NCBI GenBank assembly: GCA_004298405.1
Contig: SCSL01000027.1
Location: forward strand, 1-27,446
DNA: 27,446 bases
Direction of reading: 5' to 3'
From: Patescibacteria group bacterium
GTDB taxonomy: Bacteria; Patescibacteriota; Patescibacteriia; UBA9934; GWF2-40-263
The notes under the pieces were generated by a model. It was not told the origin of the DNA and did no database searches. It saw nothing but the letters and a program-made list of their open reading frames with translations. The position numbers were made by a program, and so were the translations under genes. This document shows, one piece after another, positions 14,436-25,500 of this stretch; position 1 is the first letter of the stretch; each line of letters starts with the position of its first letter.

Positions 14436-14942
14436 TTATTCTTTGATCGTCGAAAGGATTTCATCAATGTGGGTCTTTATGGTTGTACGCAAGTCGCGAA
14501 TGGCTGTCACGTTTGCACGAAGCGCTTCAAATAAAGACTTTGCATTGGTAACTTGGCTTCGATATTCTTCAGCTGTCATGGTCTCACAATCCGACTGCAT
14601 CATCACGCTTAGATTATCCTGGACGGCCTGGTAATCCGCTTCCAGTTCGTTCATGTAGGTCGATAATGTCTGCATGTCAGATGAAAGAACCGAAGTGTCA
14701 GCGCCTAGCTCGTTTGCTTTGGTGATAAACGCCTCAAGCTTCTCAATGGTAGCAGAAATTCGAGATGCATTATCGGCATTGCGCGTCTGGTTAGCATCAT
14801 AGCGCTCTTTTGATGTTTCGACCATTGCCTCACAGCGGGCAACGGGGTCAACGGAACCTGATGGAGCCTGTTCTTGAGCGAACACAGAAGCGGATGGGAC
14901 GAATACAACGCCCAGAACCGCTAAAAGAAGAAATTTCTTCAT
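14436..14942 (-). CDS. Exported coiled-coil protein, unknown function
   Basis: This 168-residue protein has a standard signal peptide (MKKFLLLAVLGVVFVPSASVFA, cleavage probably after residue 22). The rest is almost wholly helical with heptad-like spacing (ISATIEKLEAFITKANELG, LSTYMNELEADYQAVQDNL, LFEALRANVTAIRDL). Two cysteines, Cys37 and Cys119, could form a disulfide holding two helices together once exported. No lipobox, membrane anchor or known domain is recognised. It forms a two-gene unit with the acidic lipoprotein downstream, so the two may interact. The gap of about 90 bases upstream of its ATG has no clear promoter. Secretion is well supported; the role is unknown. Confidence 0.8.
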   Translation of the reverse strand: MKKFLLLAVLGVVFVPSASVFAQEQAPSGSVDPVARCEAMVETSKERYDANQTRNADNASRISATIEKLEAFITKANELGADTSVLSSDMQTLSTYMNELEADYQAVQDNLSVMMQSDCETMTAEEYRSQVTNAKSLFEALRANVTAIRDLRTTIKTHIDEILSTIKE

Positions 14943-15031
14943 AGGATGAAAAATAAAGATTTACATTCTGTTTTTCATAACCCAGAGCCCTAAAAAGGTA
15001 ACACGAAAAGCAGAAAATGGGGAGTGAATTC

Positions 15032-15598
15032 CTAACGAATGACTTGAGCGGCGGAACGCGCCTCTAAACTTGGGTTGAACTCAAGAGAGTCGAGAATTAT
15101 CTGTTCTTCTGTTTTTTCATCCAGAGGAATCCAAATGTCAACAAAATATCGACGGTCTTCCCCTTGAATCTCAGACGTAAGAACTCGTTGCGTGTCTTGC
15201 CCTTCTGCCACAACCGCATGAACGTCAAAGGTGTATCCACCGACATCCGTCGTCGAGCCAGCATCTAAAAAATCAAAATCGCTTGCAAGCCAATCTTGAT
15301 AGGCGATGGATTCCCCTTCAAACGTCTCGGCAATTTCAACCGAAATCACCACGGATACTCCCAACGGAGATTCGATGACAATCGCGCTCCCATCTCCCCC
15401 GTCTCTTTGAACAACACTCCAATCTGATGGGGCAGAAAACATGAGAAGGTTATTGCTCATGACATACGACGTCGTCGAAATAGGGGCGGGTGCGGACGTC
15501 TCAACTGATCTCACATCAACGACAGATGGAGGGGCTGAGGGAGCACAGCCCGCGCCCAATAGGATGAGCGGGCTCAAGATGAGGGGGGAAAATTTCAT
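15032..15598 (-). CDS. Lipoprotein, unknown function
   Basis: This 188-residue protein has a lipoprotein signal ending LLGAGC (Cys18), then a Pro/Ser/Val-rich linker and a globular domain from about residue 45. The domain alternates short strands (LLMFSAPSDWSVVQRDGG, SAIVIESPLGVSVVISVEIAE, YFVDIWIPL) and ends DEKTEEQIILDSLEF, a helix pattern resembling small PsbP/DcrB-like lipoprotein folds that start with 'Y-x-aPsgW'. That resemblance is a visual impression only. The gene has its own promoter (15630-15658). It precedes the exported coiled-coil gene by 89 bases, so read-through into that pair is possible. Together they make a run of three envelope proteins beside serS. Confidence 0.8.
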   Translation of the reverse strand: MKFSPLILSPLILLGAGCAPSAPPSVVDVRSVETSAPAPISTTSYVMSNNLLMFSAPSDWSVVQRDGGDGSAIVIESPLGVSVVISVEIAETFEGESIAYQDWLASDFDFLDAGSTTDVGGYTFDVHAVVAEGQDTQRVLTSEIQGEDRRYFVDIWIPLDEKTEEQIILDSLEFNPSLEARSAAQVIR

Positions 15599-15629
15599 AA
15601 AGCTCAGGATAAGAGAAAGAGAGATTTAA

Positions 15630-15658
15630 CCATAGCCACGATGGAAGAAAGCGTCAAA
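15630..15658 (-). promoter_or_regulatory. Sigma-70-type promoter for the 15032-15598 lipoprotein
   Basis: On the minus strand TTGACG (15653-15658) and TATGGT (15630-15635) are separated by exactly 17 bases. The predicted leader is about 25 bases and contains a weak GAG 7 bases before the ATG. Confidence 0.55.
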
Positions 15659-15665
15659 GGGAAAA

Positions 15666-15685
15666 CTATCCACACCTCATCCACA
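15666..15685 (+). promoter_or_regulatory. Two DnaA-box-like 9-mers between divergent promoters
   Basis: CTATCCACA (15666-15674) and TCATCCACA (15677-15685) each differ at one base from the DnaA box TTATCCACA and are spaced 11 bases start to start, one helical turn. They lie between two divergent promoters. Direct function is unproven, and two near matches can arise by chance. Confidence 0.3.
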
Positions 15686-15732
15686 GATTTGTTAAAAATG
15701 CTTGAAATTGAAGCTTTTTCCAAACTTGACTA

Positions 15733-15764
15733 TTGACAAAAGTCTCTAAAAGAGGCCTTATATA
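15733..15764 (+). promoter_or_regulatory. Probable promoter of the GC-rich lipoprotein gene
   Basis: A perfect -35 TTGACA (15733-15738) precedes an AT-rich TTATATAAG segment with TATATA at 15759-15764. The 20-base spacing is longer than the optimum 17, so the promoter may be weak or activator-dependent. The sequence changes abruptly from AT-rich to GC-rich just after it. Confidence 0.5.
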
Positions 15765-15782
15765 AGTAGGAAGTTGTTCTTT

Positions 15783-15835
15783 GCCCCCAAAGAAGGGGGC
15801 TCCAACAACCAACCCGCTACTCCGTCGACTCGGAG
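15783..15835 (+). promoter_or_regulatory. Structured 5' leader of the GC-rich lipoprotein gene
   Basis: Two perfect hairpins lie in the leader: GCCCCC/GGGGGC (15783-15788 and 15795-15800) and CTCCG/CGGAG (15820-15824 and 15831-15835). A GGAG Shine-Dalgarno (15847-15850) sits 6 bases before the ATG at 15857. The leader is about 85 bases, long for this region. It may stabilise the mRNA or control translation. Confidence 0.45.
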
Positions 15836-15856
15836 AACGGGGCACTGGAGTTCAAA

Positions 15857-16465
15857 ATGACCCGCTACATGCTGGCCATCCTCTCCCTGCTCCTCGCCTT
15901 CGCGACGGGGTGCGGGGAACCGTCCAACTGCACCGACTGCGGTGACGACGACGCGACCGTCGACTCCAACGACTTCTCCGCGACGCTCCGCAGCGTCGCT
16001 CCGTACGGGTGGGTCGGGGATCACTACATCTACCCCGTCAATGAGACCCTGCCCGACGCGGACTGCGTGGACGCGGTCGAGTGCGACGTCGACGTGGAGG
16101 AGCTCGACCAGAGGGTGAGGCTCTCGGCCTGGAACTTCTCCTGCGTCCCGCAGGAGGTCAACCTCAACGACGGCGAGACCGTCGACATCGACTGGACCTG
16201 GGAAGGTGCCTGCTCGGTGGTGCCCGATGGGGTCTACAGCGGATACGACGTCCGCACGGACATCCTGGATGTCATCAACGGATTCGATCAGATGACAATC
16301 TCGATCGAGTCCTGGTACGCAGTCATCACCGGCAACGAGTTCCTCTACGACGGAGGAGGATACTACCTCGAAGGAACCGTCTCCGACGACCTCACGACCA
16401 TCGAATTCTCCGCCATCTCCGGAACTGGCAGCGAGTTCGGAGGTACCATCACGTTGGAGGAATAG
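15857..16465 (+). CDS. GC-rich lipoprotein, unknown function
   Basis: This 202-residue predicted lipoprotein (MTRYMLAILSLLLAFATGC, Cys19) has a short Cys/Asp-rich N-terminus (CTDCGDDDATVDSND) and then a beta-rich domain of about 160 residues with four more cysteines (DADCVDAVECDVDVEEL, NFSCVPQEV, EGACSVVPDG), probably disulfide-bonded. It ends in strand repeats (YYLEGTVSDDLTTIEFSAISG). I do not recognise a family. The 'CGDDD' leader style recalls lipoproteins of GC-rich predatory or myxobacterial-type bacteria, which is an impression only. It is the only clear plus-strand gene. Codon use is extreme: only 5 of the first 64 codons end in A or T. With its own promoter, Shine-Dalgarno and terminator it looks like a transferred single-gene cassette. 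Confidence 0.85.
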   Translation: MTRYMLAILSLLLAFATGCGEPSNCTDCGDDDATVDSNDFSATLRSVAPYGWVGDHYIYPVNETLPDADCVDAVECDVDVEELDQRVRLSAWNFSCVPQEVNLNDGETVDIDWTWEGACSVVPDGVYSGYDVRTDILDVINGFDQMTISIESWYAVITGNEFLYDGGGYYLEGTVSDDLTTIEFSAISGTGSEFGGTITLEE

Positions 16466-16476
16466 CCTCTACAACC

Positions 16477-16524
16477 CGTCTTCGGACGACGTGCGACTCT
16501 TTCACCAGAGTCGCTATTTCTTTT
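16477..16524 (+). terminator. Terminator of the plus-strand lipoprotein gene
   Basis: A small UUCG-tetraloop hairpin, CGTC-TTCG-GACG (16477-16488), precedes an 8-bp stem GCGACTCT/AGAGTCGC (16493-16500 and 16507-16514) followed by TATTTCTTTT. It lies 12 to 60 bases past the stop codon. Confidence 0.75.
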
Positions 16525-16552
16525 ACAAGCCGGTCCGGATGGTTACGTGTTT

Positions 16553-16585
16553 ACAAAAGACGAGCCTTAGAAGCTCGTCTTTTGT
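16553..16585. terminator. Bidirectional terminator after the giant gene
   Basis: A perfect 13-bp stem ACAAAAGACGAGC/GCTCGTCTTTTGT (16553-16565 and 16573-16585) with a 7-base loop is A-rich on one side and T-rich on the other. It is 4 bases from the stop of the giant minus-strand gene and also backs up the plus-strand terminator, separating the two convergent units. Confidence 0.85.
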
Positions 16586-16589
16586 GTAT

Positions 16590-19500
16590 CTATTCAGCCA
16601 GGATGTATACAGCTCCATCGTAGTTAATCCAAGGATTGACTGTGCCACCATTGACGTCATCACAACTTGGTGAATTTCCCTCCGACGGACAATTCTCGAT
16701 ATTACACTCATCTTGACTCGTACCATCAGCCAAGACACCCGTATAACATCCTTCTGTGCCATCGTTATCATTTAGATCACCATCCTTTGTGTCACAGAAC
16801 CCCGTACACCATCCCCAGTTGTCCATCACGTGGACGCGTGGCTGGAATACACAGGAACTGCCTTCAACACAAGGCGAGTTGGTCAACCTCCCATCTTCAT
16901 CAAAGATACATATTCGACCACTAAGTTGTTGCAAACGTCCGACTGTACACGTGTAATCGTGTGTGAAAGCAATGTAGGAACTACTACACGCATCAGGAGA
17001 ATCACCGAACTCTGTCGCAGTATCGCTACATTCTTCCTCATCAGACGTCGGATCTAACCCACGATGGTTCTTGTAGAAGTTATCCCTGGCAATAGAGCCG
17101 CTATAGGAACCAAACGGCCAAGGATTCTCAGCGCCACCTGTTCCAGCCACGTTATCCCCCCAGTCAACGATCACACGTCGAATCGGCATTTGCTCTGAAT
17201 CTGCGTACGCATAGAAACTGACCGTCACACGTTTAGATCCCTCACCTTCGATATCCTCACTGTCCGTCTCGTTTACCGAGAATTTCCCTTCAACGCCCTC
17301 ATAGCAGAGCGTTCCCTCGCAGTCCCCAATGGAAAGGATCTGTGGAACATGCTTCTCGGGATTACTCTGCGCCGTTGCGCGCGTATCCCATCCCCATTCT
17401 TCAAAATCCCCAAGAGCCTGACCATCCACACCCAACAAGGTCCAGGTTCCATACACATCGTCCTCTTCCATGTGGTCATCTAAATCTGCTAGATCATAAT
17501 CAGCCACGTCATCATACCCGTCCTCATACACCGCAATTCCATAAATCCTTCCGAATAATTGCGAGAGCCGGGCAATGGCATCGTATGCATCTTCCTGTGT
17601 TAGATCAAGGTGAGATGATACTCCCTCGTCACCAGCTACGCAACTATAATTACCTGTGGTGAGGTATGCTTGACAAACGTTAGGAGTACAGTCGGCTCCA
17701 CTATCTTGTCCACATACCTGTCCGTCATAGGGTCCGCCATCACAAATTCCTACACAATCTCCGCCCGCATTTTCACAAAGATAGTCGTTATCATCGACCG
17801 AACAAACGATTCCATCTTCATCGCCACCGGAGCACGATGCATTGGCACAAGAAATCTCTCTATTGTTGCTATGATCCCAATTGCATTCATTATCTGCCAC
17901 TTCGCAATCGCAGTTTTGTTGATCCTTACACCAGGTGCTATTAACCTCTTGATCTACTATCAAAGAAAACTCCATGTAGGCTCGGGCATCCTCTCCTAAG
18001 TTGGAGCTCAATTCATATTGCACGGGTGCTGCTACTAATGCTGGACAAGATAAATCTGCATTAGGAATGACTTGTGAGAATAAAATGGGCTCCGTACACA
18101 TCACAATCTTATGCGCATACGGGTCAGGGAGCGATTGAAGTATTTCATAGTCTATGGCCGCGCCAAACGGCTCGGTCAATGTCTCAAACTCATAGCCGAA
18201 GTGCTGATCACCCCCAAAATTGAACCCGGGATCGGCGGTTTCCCAAAGCCGATCCGTCCAAGCGGCATTATAGGTGCTAAACGGAAGTATGTCTTCATTA
18301 CTCTCCTCAAGATCAAGCGACTTCTCAGAAACCTTCACAACTGTGCTGCAGATAGACGAGGGCATATAGTTCCAGGTCATTTCACGATATCCTTGGCTCC
18401 CTAGGTTCTCCGGAAAAAGCTCTGATATTTCTTGTTTCGGTTTGACATACTCTGTGATGTTCTTAGTCACTCCTCTCACCCAACAATCATCGTAGTAATC
18501 CCGGGCGTTCAGGAAATCGTCTGACTTCATAACATAAATTTGAATATGTGGCGCGTCAGTACCCCAATTATCTTCATAATTACCGATTGATCCTGTATTA
18601 AGCGAGTAGGCTGTGTCATAATAGTCGCCATCGTCATTAAGGTCGTTGTTAAAACCGATACCATCAAGTGGTGCTGCGTCCAGTTCATCGGGTGTCAAAC
18701 AAGCATCACCTTCCTCACCCCCACCATCACTGGCGTTCTTATAGGAAAGAAACGGCACACAGAAGAACGGACAATCGTTATCCGTATTCTGTACGCATTG
18801 TTTATCTCCATTATTATCGTATGACTCATTTCCACATCCTGTCATAACCGCAAAATATCCTTGAGGACACCAAACGCCAGCCACACAGTCATCCTTAGCG
18901 TTGTTACTGTTATTTGCCTCTTCTTTAAAATCTAACCAATCGATATCGTTACATTCAATGTCCTGCGTTTCCGCGCAAGCTATCCCGGTCGTGCCGATGT
19001 CATATCCAATATCTACATCCGCGCAGTAATACGTATTTTGCGGTGCGTATCCTGCCGATGTGTACTTGGCGTAGAGATCAGTCGCTCCTGTAAGTTGATC
19101 CACGGGAAGCCAGCTCAAACACGCTTGATCTTCTGCCGCGGAAGATCCGAGTGTCTGAATGGACGTGTCTTTTTCAATACAGTACCCGTTCCATCCGTAC
19201 ACGGAGTCAACCCGACTCACAAATGAGCAGATTCCGGATTGTGTCGTTACTCCACCATCTGTAAAAGAACAATCATCGTCATTCAGACAAGGAATCCCAT
19301 TCACTGGTCCGCCTGAACAAACACCTTTTGGCACTTCCTCAATCGTCCTTCCAAGTTCAAAGTACCGATATGATGTTCCATCCCCATACTCAGCTTTATT
19401 GTAGGAACAACTGCAGTTCACAACATTTCCATTTTCATCCAATGCACACACCGTCGAATCCTGGAATCCATTTACATACGTATAAGGGAGAGCAGCCTGT

Positions 19501-22500
19501 GTGCTGAGACCCTCTGTTGAAACAGCGGTGTCTATTTGAATGGATCCTGGAGCATTTCCATCCGGACCCATCAGATCTAGGCCGCTTCCGTCGCTATATT
19601 CGATCCAGTAATCCACCACATCTGCCGGGAACGGCGAGTCAATTTCTGGGTAGGCACGGCAGGATTGCTCACGCGCATTGTCCACTTCCAGCCGATCAGC
19701 GTAACCGTCTCCGTTTACGTCTCGGATATCCGCAAGGCAACGGTTGTTGAAGCATGACCCGATGGTTGAGGTCGCTGAAGGCACGCAGGTACGCGTGGAA
19801 GAATCCTCAACGCACGCATCGCGGTTTGCGTTGTCCGCGGTCGTCAACTCATCCACACACACAAACTGCACAGGATCGCAGATATTTGTTAGGACACCAG
19901 ATGACGAGGTCACGCCAGAACAATCTTCATTGATGCTATTGACATTTAGATCCGGATTACACGAACAGTCTTCATTCACGCAATTTTCTGTGCCTGTTGC
20001 CTGCAAGTACCCGATAATACAAGACTCAGTACCAGAACAGTCATTGTCGCTCACGCAGGCGGTTGCGCTGTCTTCACAATGTCCTACCACGCACGATCCG
20101 CCGTTTCCATCTCCTGATTCCGCCGAGTCGCAAGGACCGGCATTGTATACCAGCCGGTAATCCTCCTTCCCTGAATTTTCACAGGCAAAATAACACTGCC
20201 CGCTGACCGCATCGCAAAGACCAGAGCCATGATCTCCCGTACAATCCACATCCGATGAACAGCTGGTCGTAGAATCCGTTGGACAATCAGCATACATACC
20301 GCACGCGAGCGGAAGGCTAGGATCCCCCACTTGCGCAAACGCCTGGGCATCGAGTGTCGTTCCGTTTTTGTCCACACACACGGACTGGGCGGCAATGTTG
20401 TATTGGTCGTACAGATCAATGGGGAGCTGATTGGGGATGGCGTTTCCAGAATATTCATACCCTGTCCAACTTACGTCACGGCTGGAGTACTGATACGCGG
20501 AAAGAATCGTCGGATCATTCTCCTCCCATTGCGAACAGATGCCGCGGTCACCCTGTTGTTGCCCTTCCACGCATAAATTGATGGAGTCACAAATCGTGTC
20601 GTACATGTTGGTTTGCGTATTCCAACTTGTTCGGGAACTTTCGCACGCCAACCATGCCGCACAACTTCGGTCGCGGTTCACTTTGAGGACTTCATTCGTG
20701 TCGTCCTGCAAGGCGTACTGGTCATCAACATCCATGCAGGTTCCTGTCACATCCTCTCCCTTGTACGTTGTGAGAGGACCACAATCAGAATCGATAAAAC
20801 AGGAACCATTGTAATACGTATCTAGATTGATGACATTGCTCCATGAGAGAGGTCCTTTCTGCGAACTTGATGTCGTGAGAGAGTCACCGTCATCCACCGG
20901 ATAGGCGCATCGACGGGCGCAGAGATCGACTTGCTGGTCTGTACCCGCAATTTCCGCGTCTGAAGAAGAAATGGTGAACACCCCCCCGTCCTCATTTGTA
21001 CAACTGATCGGATCGACAAGGCTGTTCTTCTCAATACCATAAAAGACGTCCGCATAGGTCGAAAGCGCATAGCTGACGCTGGCATTGTAGGTAAGTTCAG
21101 AAACGGTCGTGTTGTTAAATAGGGCACATCCAAACTTCTGGCTGACTTGTCCGTTGCAACGCTGACTATCCATGAGCGCCTCTTCACTCAAGAGTTCGTC
21201 GTTTGTGAAGTAATACGACTGGCCATTCTCATTGAGTCCTCCGCCGGTATCGACCACATCAATAAACTCGGTACACAAGTCGTATTTGCTCTCACAGCTT
21301 GCCACCCATCCATCGTAGAAATCCCAATAATCACCGTCCCCATCGTCCTCATCTCCGTTATTCCAGACGCCAAATTCCTCACCTGCAATCAGATACTCTT
21401 CATCTGTATTTGGATCATACGTTCCATCGCCGTTTATGTCTTCCCAATAGCAAGGCTCTGTTGTTCCTGTTCGGAACCATCCGAAGTAGGCGCGGTTGTT
21501 TATGGTCACGCTTGTCTTGTATTCACATTCTTTATCAAGCGGATCCTTAAAGTAGAAATTCCCGTCCTGCGTTGACGCCCATTCCTCACAGAACAGGGCT
21601 GAGTGATCACACAAAATTGTGTCGTAATTTGCTGGTAGGTTGATGTAATACACGGACTCGAAACTTTCCACCTCGCTTTGATCTTGCGTGTACGTTGGTT
21701 TGCCTAATTCCTGGCATCCCATCACGCCTGAGGCGCACTGATAATTATCATCTTCGACAATGTACACCGGCGTATCACCTGCAACCACAACAGTCTCTGG
21801 CCCATAGACGATCGCGTAGTACTCTGACGAACTCACCGTCTGAACAGGGAGATTATTTGGGAATGCTTGGTTGGTATCAAAGACACAGTAACTCTCACCT
21901 GTCACGATCGTGCAGTATTCGATGCCGTTGACGGTACAGGCGGTATTCCCGGCGACCACTTCCCCATCCGTAAAATCCGTGTTGGAAGAGTACATGCACC
22001 TGGCGTTATACACTTGCGTATACGCCGAATCTGAATTTGCCGTGTGATAAAACCCGTCGCATCCCACAACCTCTTCAGAGCACAAGTCTGAAAACTGGTA
22101 CAAATCAATGCCATTACCGTTGTGGTCGGTATAGGCCTCGCATCCAAGGTAGTACTGATCCGAATCCACACCTTCTGGAGTTTGGTCGCAGGTGGAAGGA
22201 ACGACCCAGGAATCTTTGATGATCGTGATGTTTTCCTCGACTTGTTTAAGGGAGATGTTATCCAGATAAAACTCCTTGCCCGCGTCCGTGGCAAAACGAA
22301 TCACGGCGTTCTCATCAAAATCAGCGTAAGCAGAAGTATCAACGGGTCCAAGGCTGTACAGGGCCCATGTTCCATCCAGAGCAACTGGTGCGAGTCCAAA
22401 GTCACGCACCACTCCCGTCCCTCCCTCTTCCACAAACGTCGAGTACAGATTGCCATTCCCCTTTGCCCAGAATTCCAAGACAAACGTCTTTCCCGCTACC

Positions 22501-25500
22501 AGCATGTCCGTGAGCGCTCCGCAACTTTCCTGTCCGTCAAAAACCGTGCAGGTCTCATCATCTGAACCGTCGCCGTTGACATCCTGCGCGATGTCACATC
22601 CGTTTTCCCCAATGGTTCCTCCGTTACTCGTACACGTTGTTGTCGTTCCATCTGCGTCCCCCGCTTCGTCGTAGGTATCCGTCTGTGTCACCGAATCAAG
22701 ATAAATTTGCGTAGTTTCGATTCCCGCCGTTCCACCGGAAGGAGCGAGCACGTACAACGAATGTCCTTCGGTGGCGACAGACTCATTACTGATAAATATC
22801 TCCTCTGGAGAAGAACCCGTCGCGATGGCAAAATTCTCATATGTCCCTTCCTCAAATGTTTCCGAGAGGATCGTCGTGGCATTGCGACCTGTACCTCCTG
22901 TGTACTCTCGGCAACCGTTTTGCTCAGCCGGACATTCAACACTTTCCTCAGGCAGGACATAATAGCGACAGAATCCCTGTTCGGTCCAGTAGCCACCGGA
23001 ATTCTGGCAATCCGTCTGTGTACTTTCATCCTTGCGATAGGCTAAACACTCATCTGAAATAGAAATGGTGTCCGAGTACTGGCGGTAGTGGATGTTTCCT
23101 TTGGTATCAAAGAACTCGCGACAGTCTGGGTTCCCAAAAATGTCATCATGTTCATCGCACTGCGCGTTGCCCCAAACATCTGCCATTTCGCTTTCATCTT
23201 CTTCGTCGCATACCACTTCATTTTCTGCAGTCATGGAGATATGGGTACATGGCGCCAACTCTGGCAATGTTTCGATGTATCCGGAAGTATTGAATGATCT
23301 CTGTGAATCCTCGTAGTTGGATTTCAGCAAGTTCCATGTCTGCAATTGGTAGCCCTCATTGTCTGACCCTTCCCACGTAAAGTACGTTGCAGGCGTCCTA
23401 TTGGCGCTGGTGGCGTCCGCAATGGCATTGCTCAAACAGAACCGAAGGTCCGCATAGTACTCAATCCCCTCTCCCCCTGCCTCAACCGTTCCAAGGTTTG
23501 TATACGAGTCACATCCCACATACTGAGACGAACATGCGCTTGCGCTGTCGGCAATAAAGTAGAGCGGAAATTCCTCGCTGTCGTAATTTGTCGCTTCTTG
23601 TTTGTAGGTTGTGTACCCAACACATTCGCTTGGACACTCGTCCAGCTCAGAGATGATCGCGGGCACGTTTGGATCGCCGTCTTGCGGCGTGTACAACGTA
23701 CAACCTACTTCCTGCGCGGAACAGACTTGCGCATAGGAATCACACGCGTCCGGATCCGTATCACTTCCCGTGCATCCTAAATAGCTTGGAGCAACCTGAT
23801 AGTACACGCCCGACGGTGTCGCGCTGTACCCCTCAACAAACGTATTCGCATCTTCTCCCAATTCAAGTTGCACCCCATCGATATACACATCCCCATTCCC
23901 AACGCCCACACGAATTTGAACGGTTCCTTCTGGTGCGGTCACGAGACAATCAAATCGTTCAAAATCACTTGTGTCCGCTTCTTCCACAATCTGATACCAG
24001 GTATAGTCACTATTCCATTCACAATCCCCTGACGACGAAGATCCTCCGGCAGAAATCGCTTTCCCGTCTTCATCTAAAAAGATGAGCAGGGCAACGCCGG
24101 TAGCGCCAGAAGTCTGCGCCCGTAAATAGGTACTGAACGTGTAAAAATCATTTTCTGCCGCACTAATATCCTGGTAGAGATACTTCAAGACTCCAGGAGT
24201 ATAGAGAAGAGAGGTCGATCCAAACTTTGAGATGCTTGTATCCAAGGTGTATCCACCCGTAACCAACGGCACCCATCCATCCGGCGTCCCATCTGCGTCC
24301 TCATCTTCTTCAAACGAAGGATTCTGAACCGTATTGAGGTAGAGCCCGTCGTCAAATTGATAGAGTTGCGTGCACCCAACGTCTCCCTCACTACACTGGG
24401 TCACGTCGTTGGTCAGATAAAGCCTGTCCTCGTGAGCGTACTGCTCATAGGTGTAGGTGGTACCAGAATCCGACGAGTAAGAATACGGCGTCCGTCCAAC
24501 CGAACCGAGTCCATTCCAATAATTCCAGTCCCCATCCCGCTCATCAAGAAGATAATCGTCTCCTGTTGCAAGCCACTCATACGAATCATCTGTTGTGTCT
24601 TGCGTTCCTGCATCCTCTGGATATTTATTCGTTCGATACCAGCGACAACCCGCGTTCTCCTGATCGCAGACGCTGTAATCCACCGTGCTCACAAGAAAAT
24701 CCCCATCATCACCCGTTTGGGTATTGGTGAACGAAAGGCACGTCGCATATTCCTCTGGACACTCACTTCCGCGGAACCGCCAAACGTTTTTCTCCTGCAC
24801 ACAGTACCCATATCCATCCACACAATTTCCATCGTTGTCCTCCCCTATGCAACTTGGTGAATCAACACACGTTGTATTGCGGCCGCTTGAAAGCGTCGAA
24901 ATGCGGATTTCCCCGTTTCCCATAGCGCGACATTCCGTACTTGGATACTTCAAGACCCAGTTTGGATCAATGAGGTGGCACCATTTGGTGTCTGAATCAG
25001 TGGCTCCAGCAGGCCCGATCGTCCCGTCTTGCGTACAATCGTTGAATCCATCAATGACTTCCTGGAGCGTTGCTGGATTTGAGACGCTATTGCGGCTTGC
25101 GGCCAACTCCCATCCAATTGGAAGGACACGGGCTTTACGAAGCTTCACCAGGTTTCCATAACAATAGCCATAGGTATAACAAAACGAGTCTTGGTTAGCG
25201 GCAGCATTATCAGGCGCGATAAGTGGCCAATCTCCATCAAGCAAACCTTCGTCGATTGCCTCTTGCACGGTCATGGGAGCGCCGGCGGTTCCACGATTCA
25301 CAGCCGCCAAAAAATTCACATCCATGACGCAGTTATACAGTCCTCGGTTGACTGTTCCTTGCGCCGTACAGACAACAAACTCAGAAAGGGCATCGTATTG
25401 CGTCGTGGCGATGGGGTTAGTCGTGATAATGGAGGCAAATCGTTCCTGCGCCGCTGACTTCCCGCCTCCAGAAACGGCCTCCAAATTAAACGGATCTATG

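Noticed and set aside
16081..16623. 180-residue Arg-rich plus-strand frame inside the GC-rich lipoprotein gene
   Set aside because: It is an alternative frame of a high-GC gene, a typical artefact; the frame with signal peptide, lipobox and Shine-Dalgarno is real.
21147..22565. Several plus-strand frames of 80-147 residues opposite the giant gene
   Set aside because: All lie within one continuous 3,319-codon minus-strand frame with signal peptide and repeated motifs; none has a domain or ribosome binding site.
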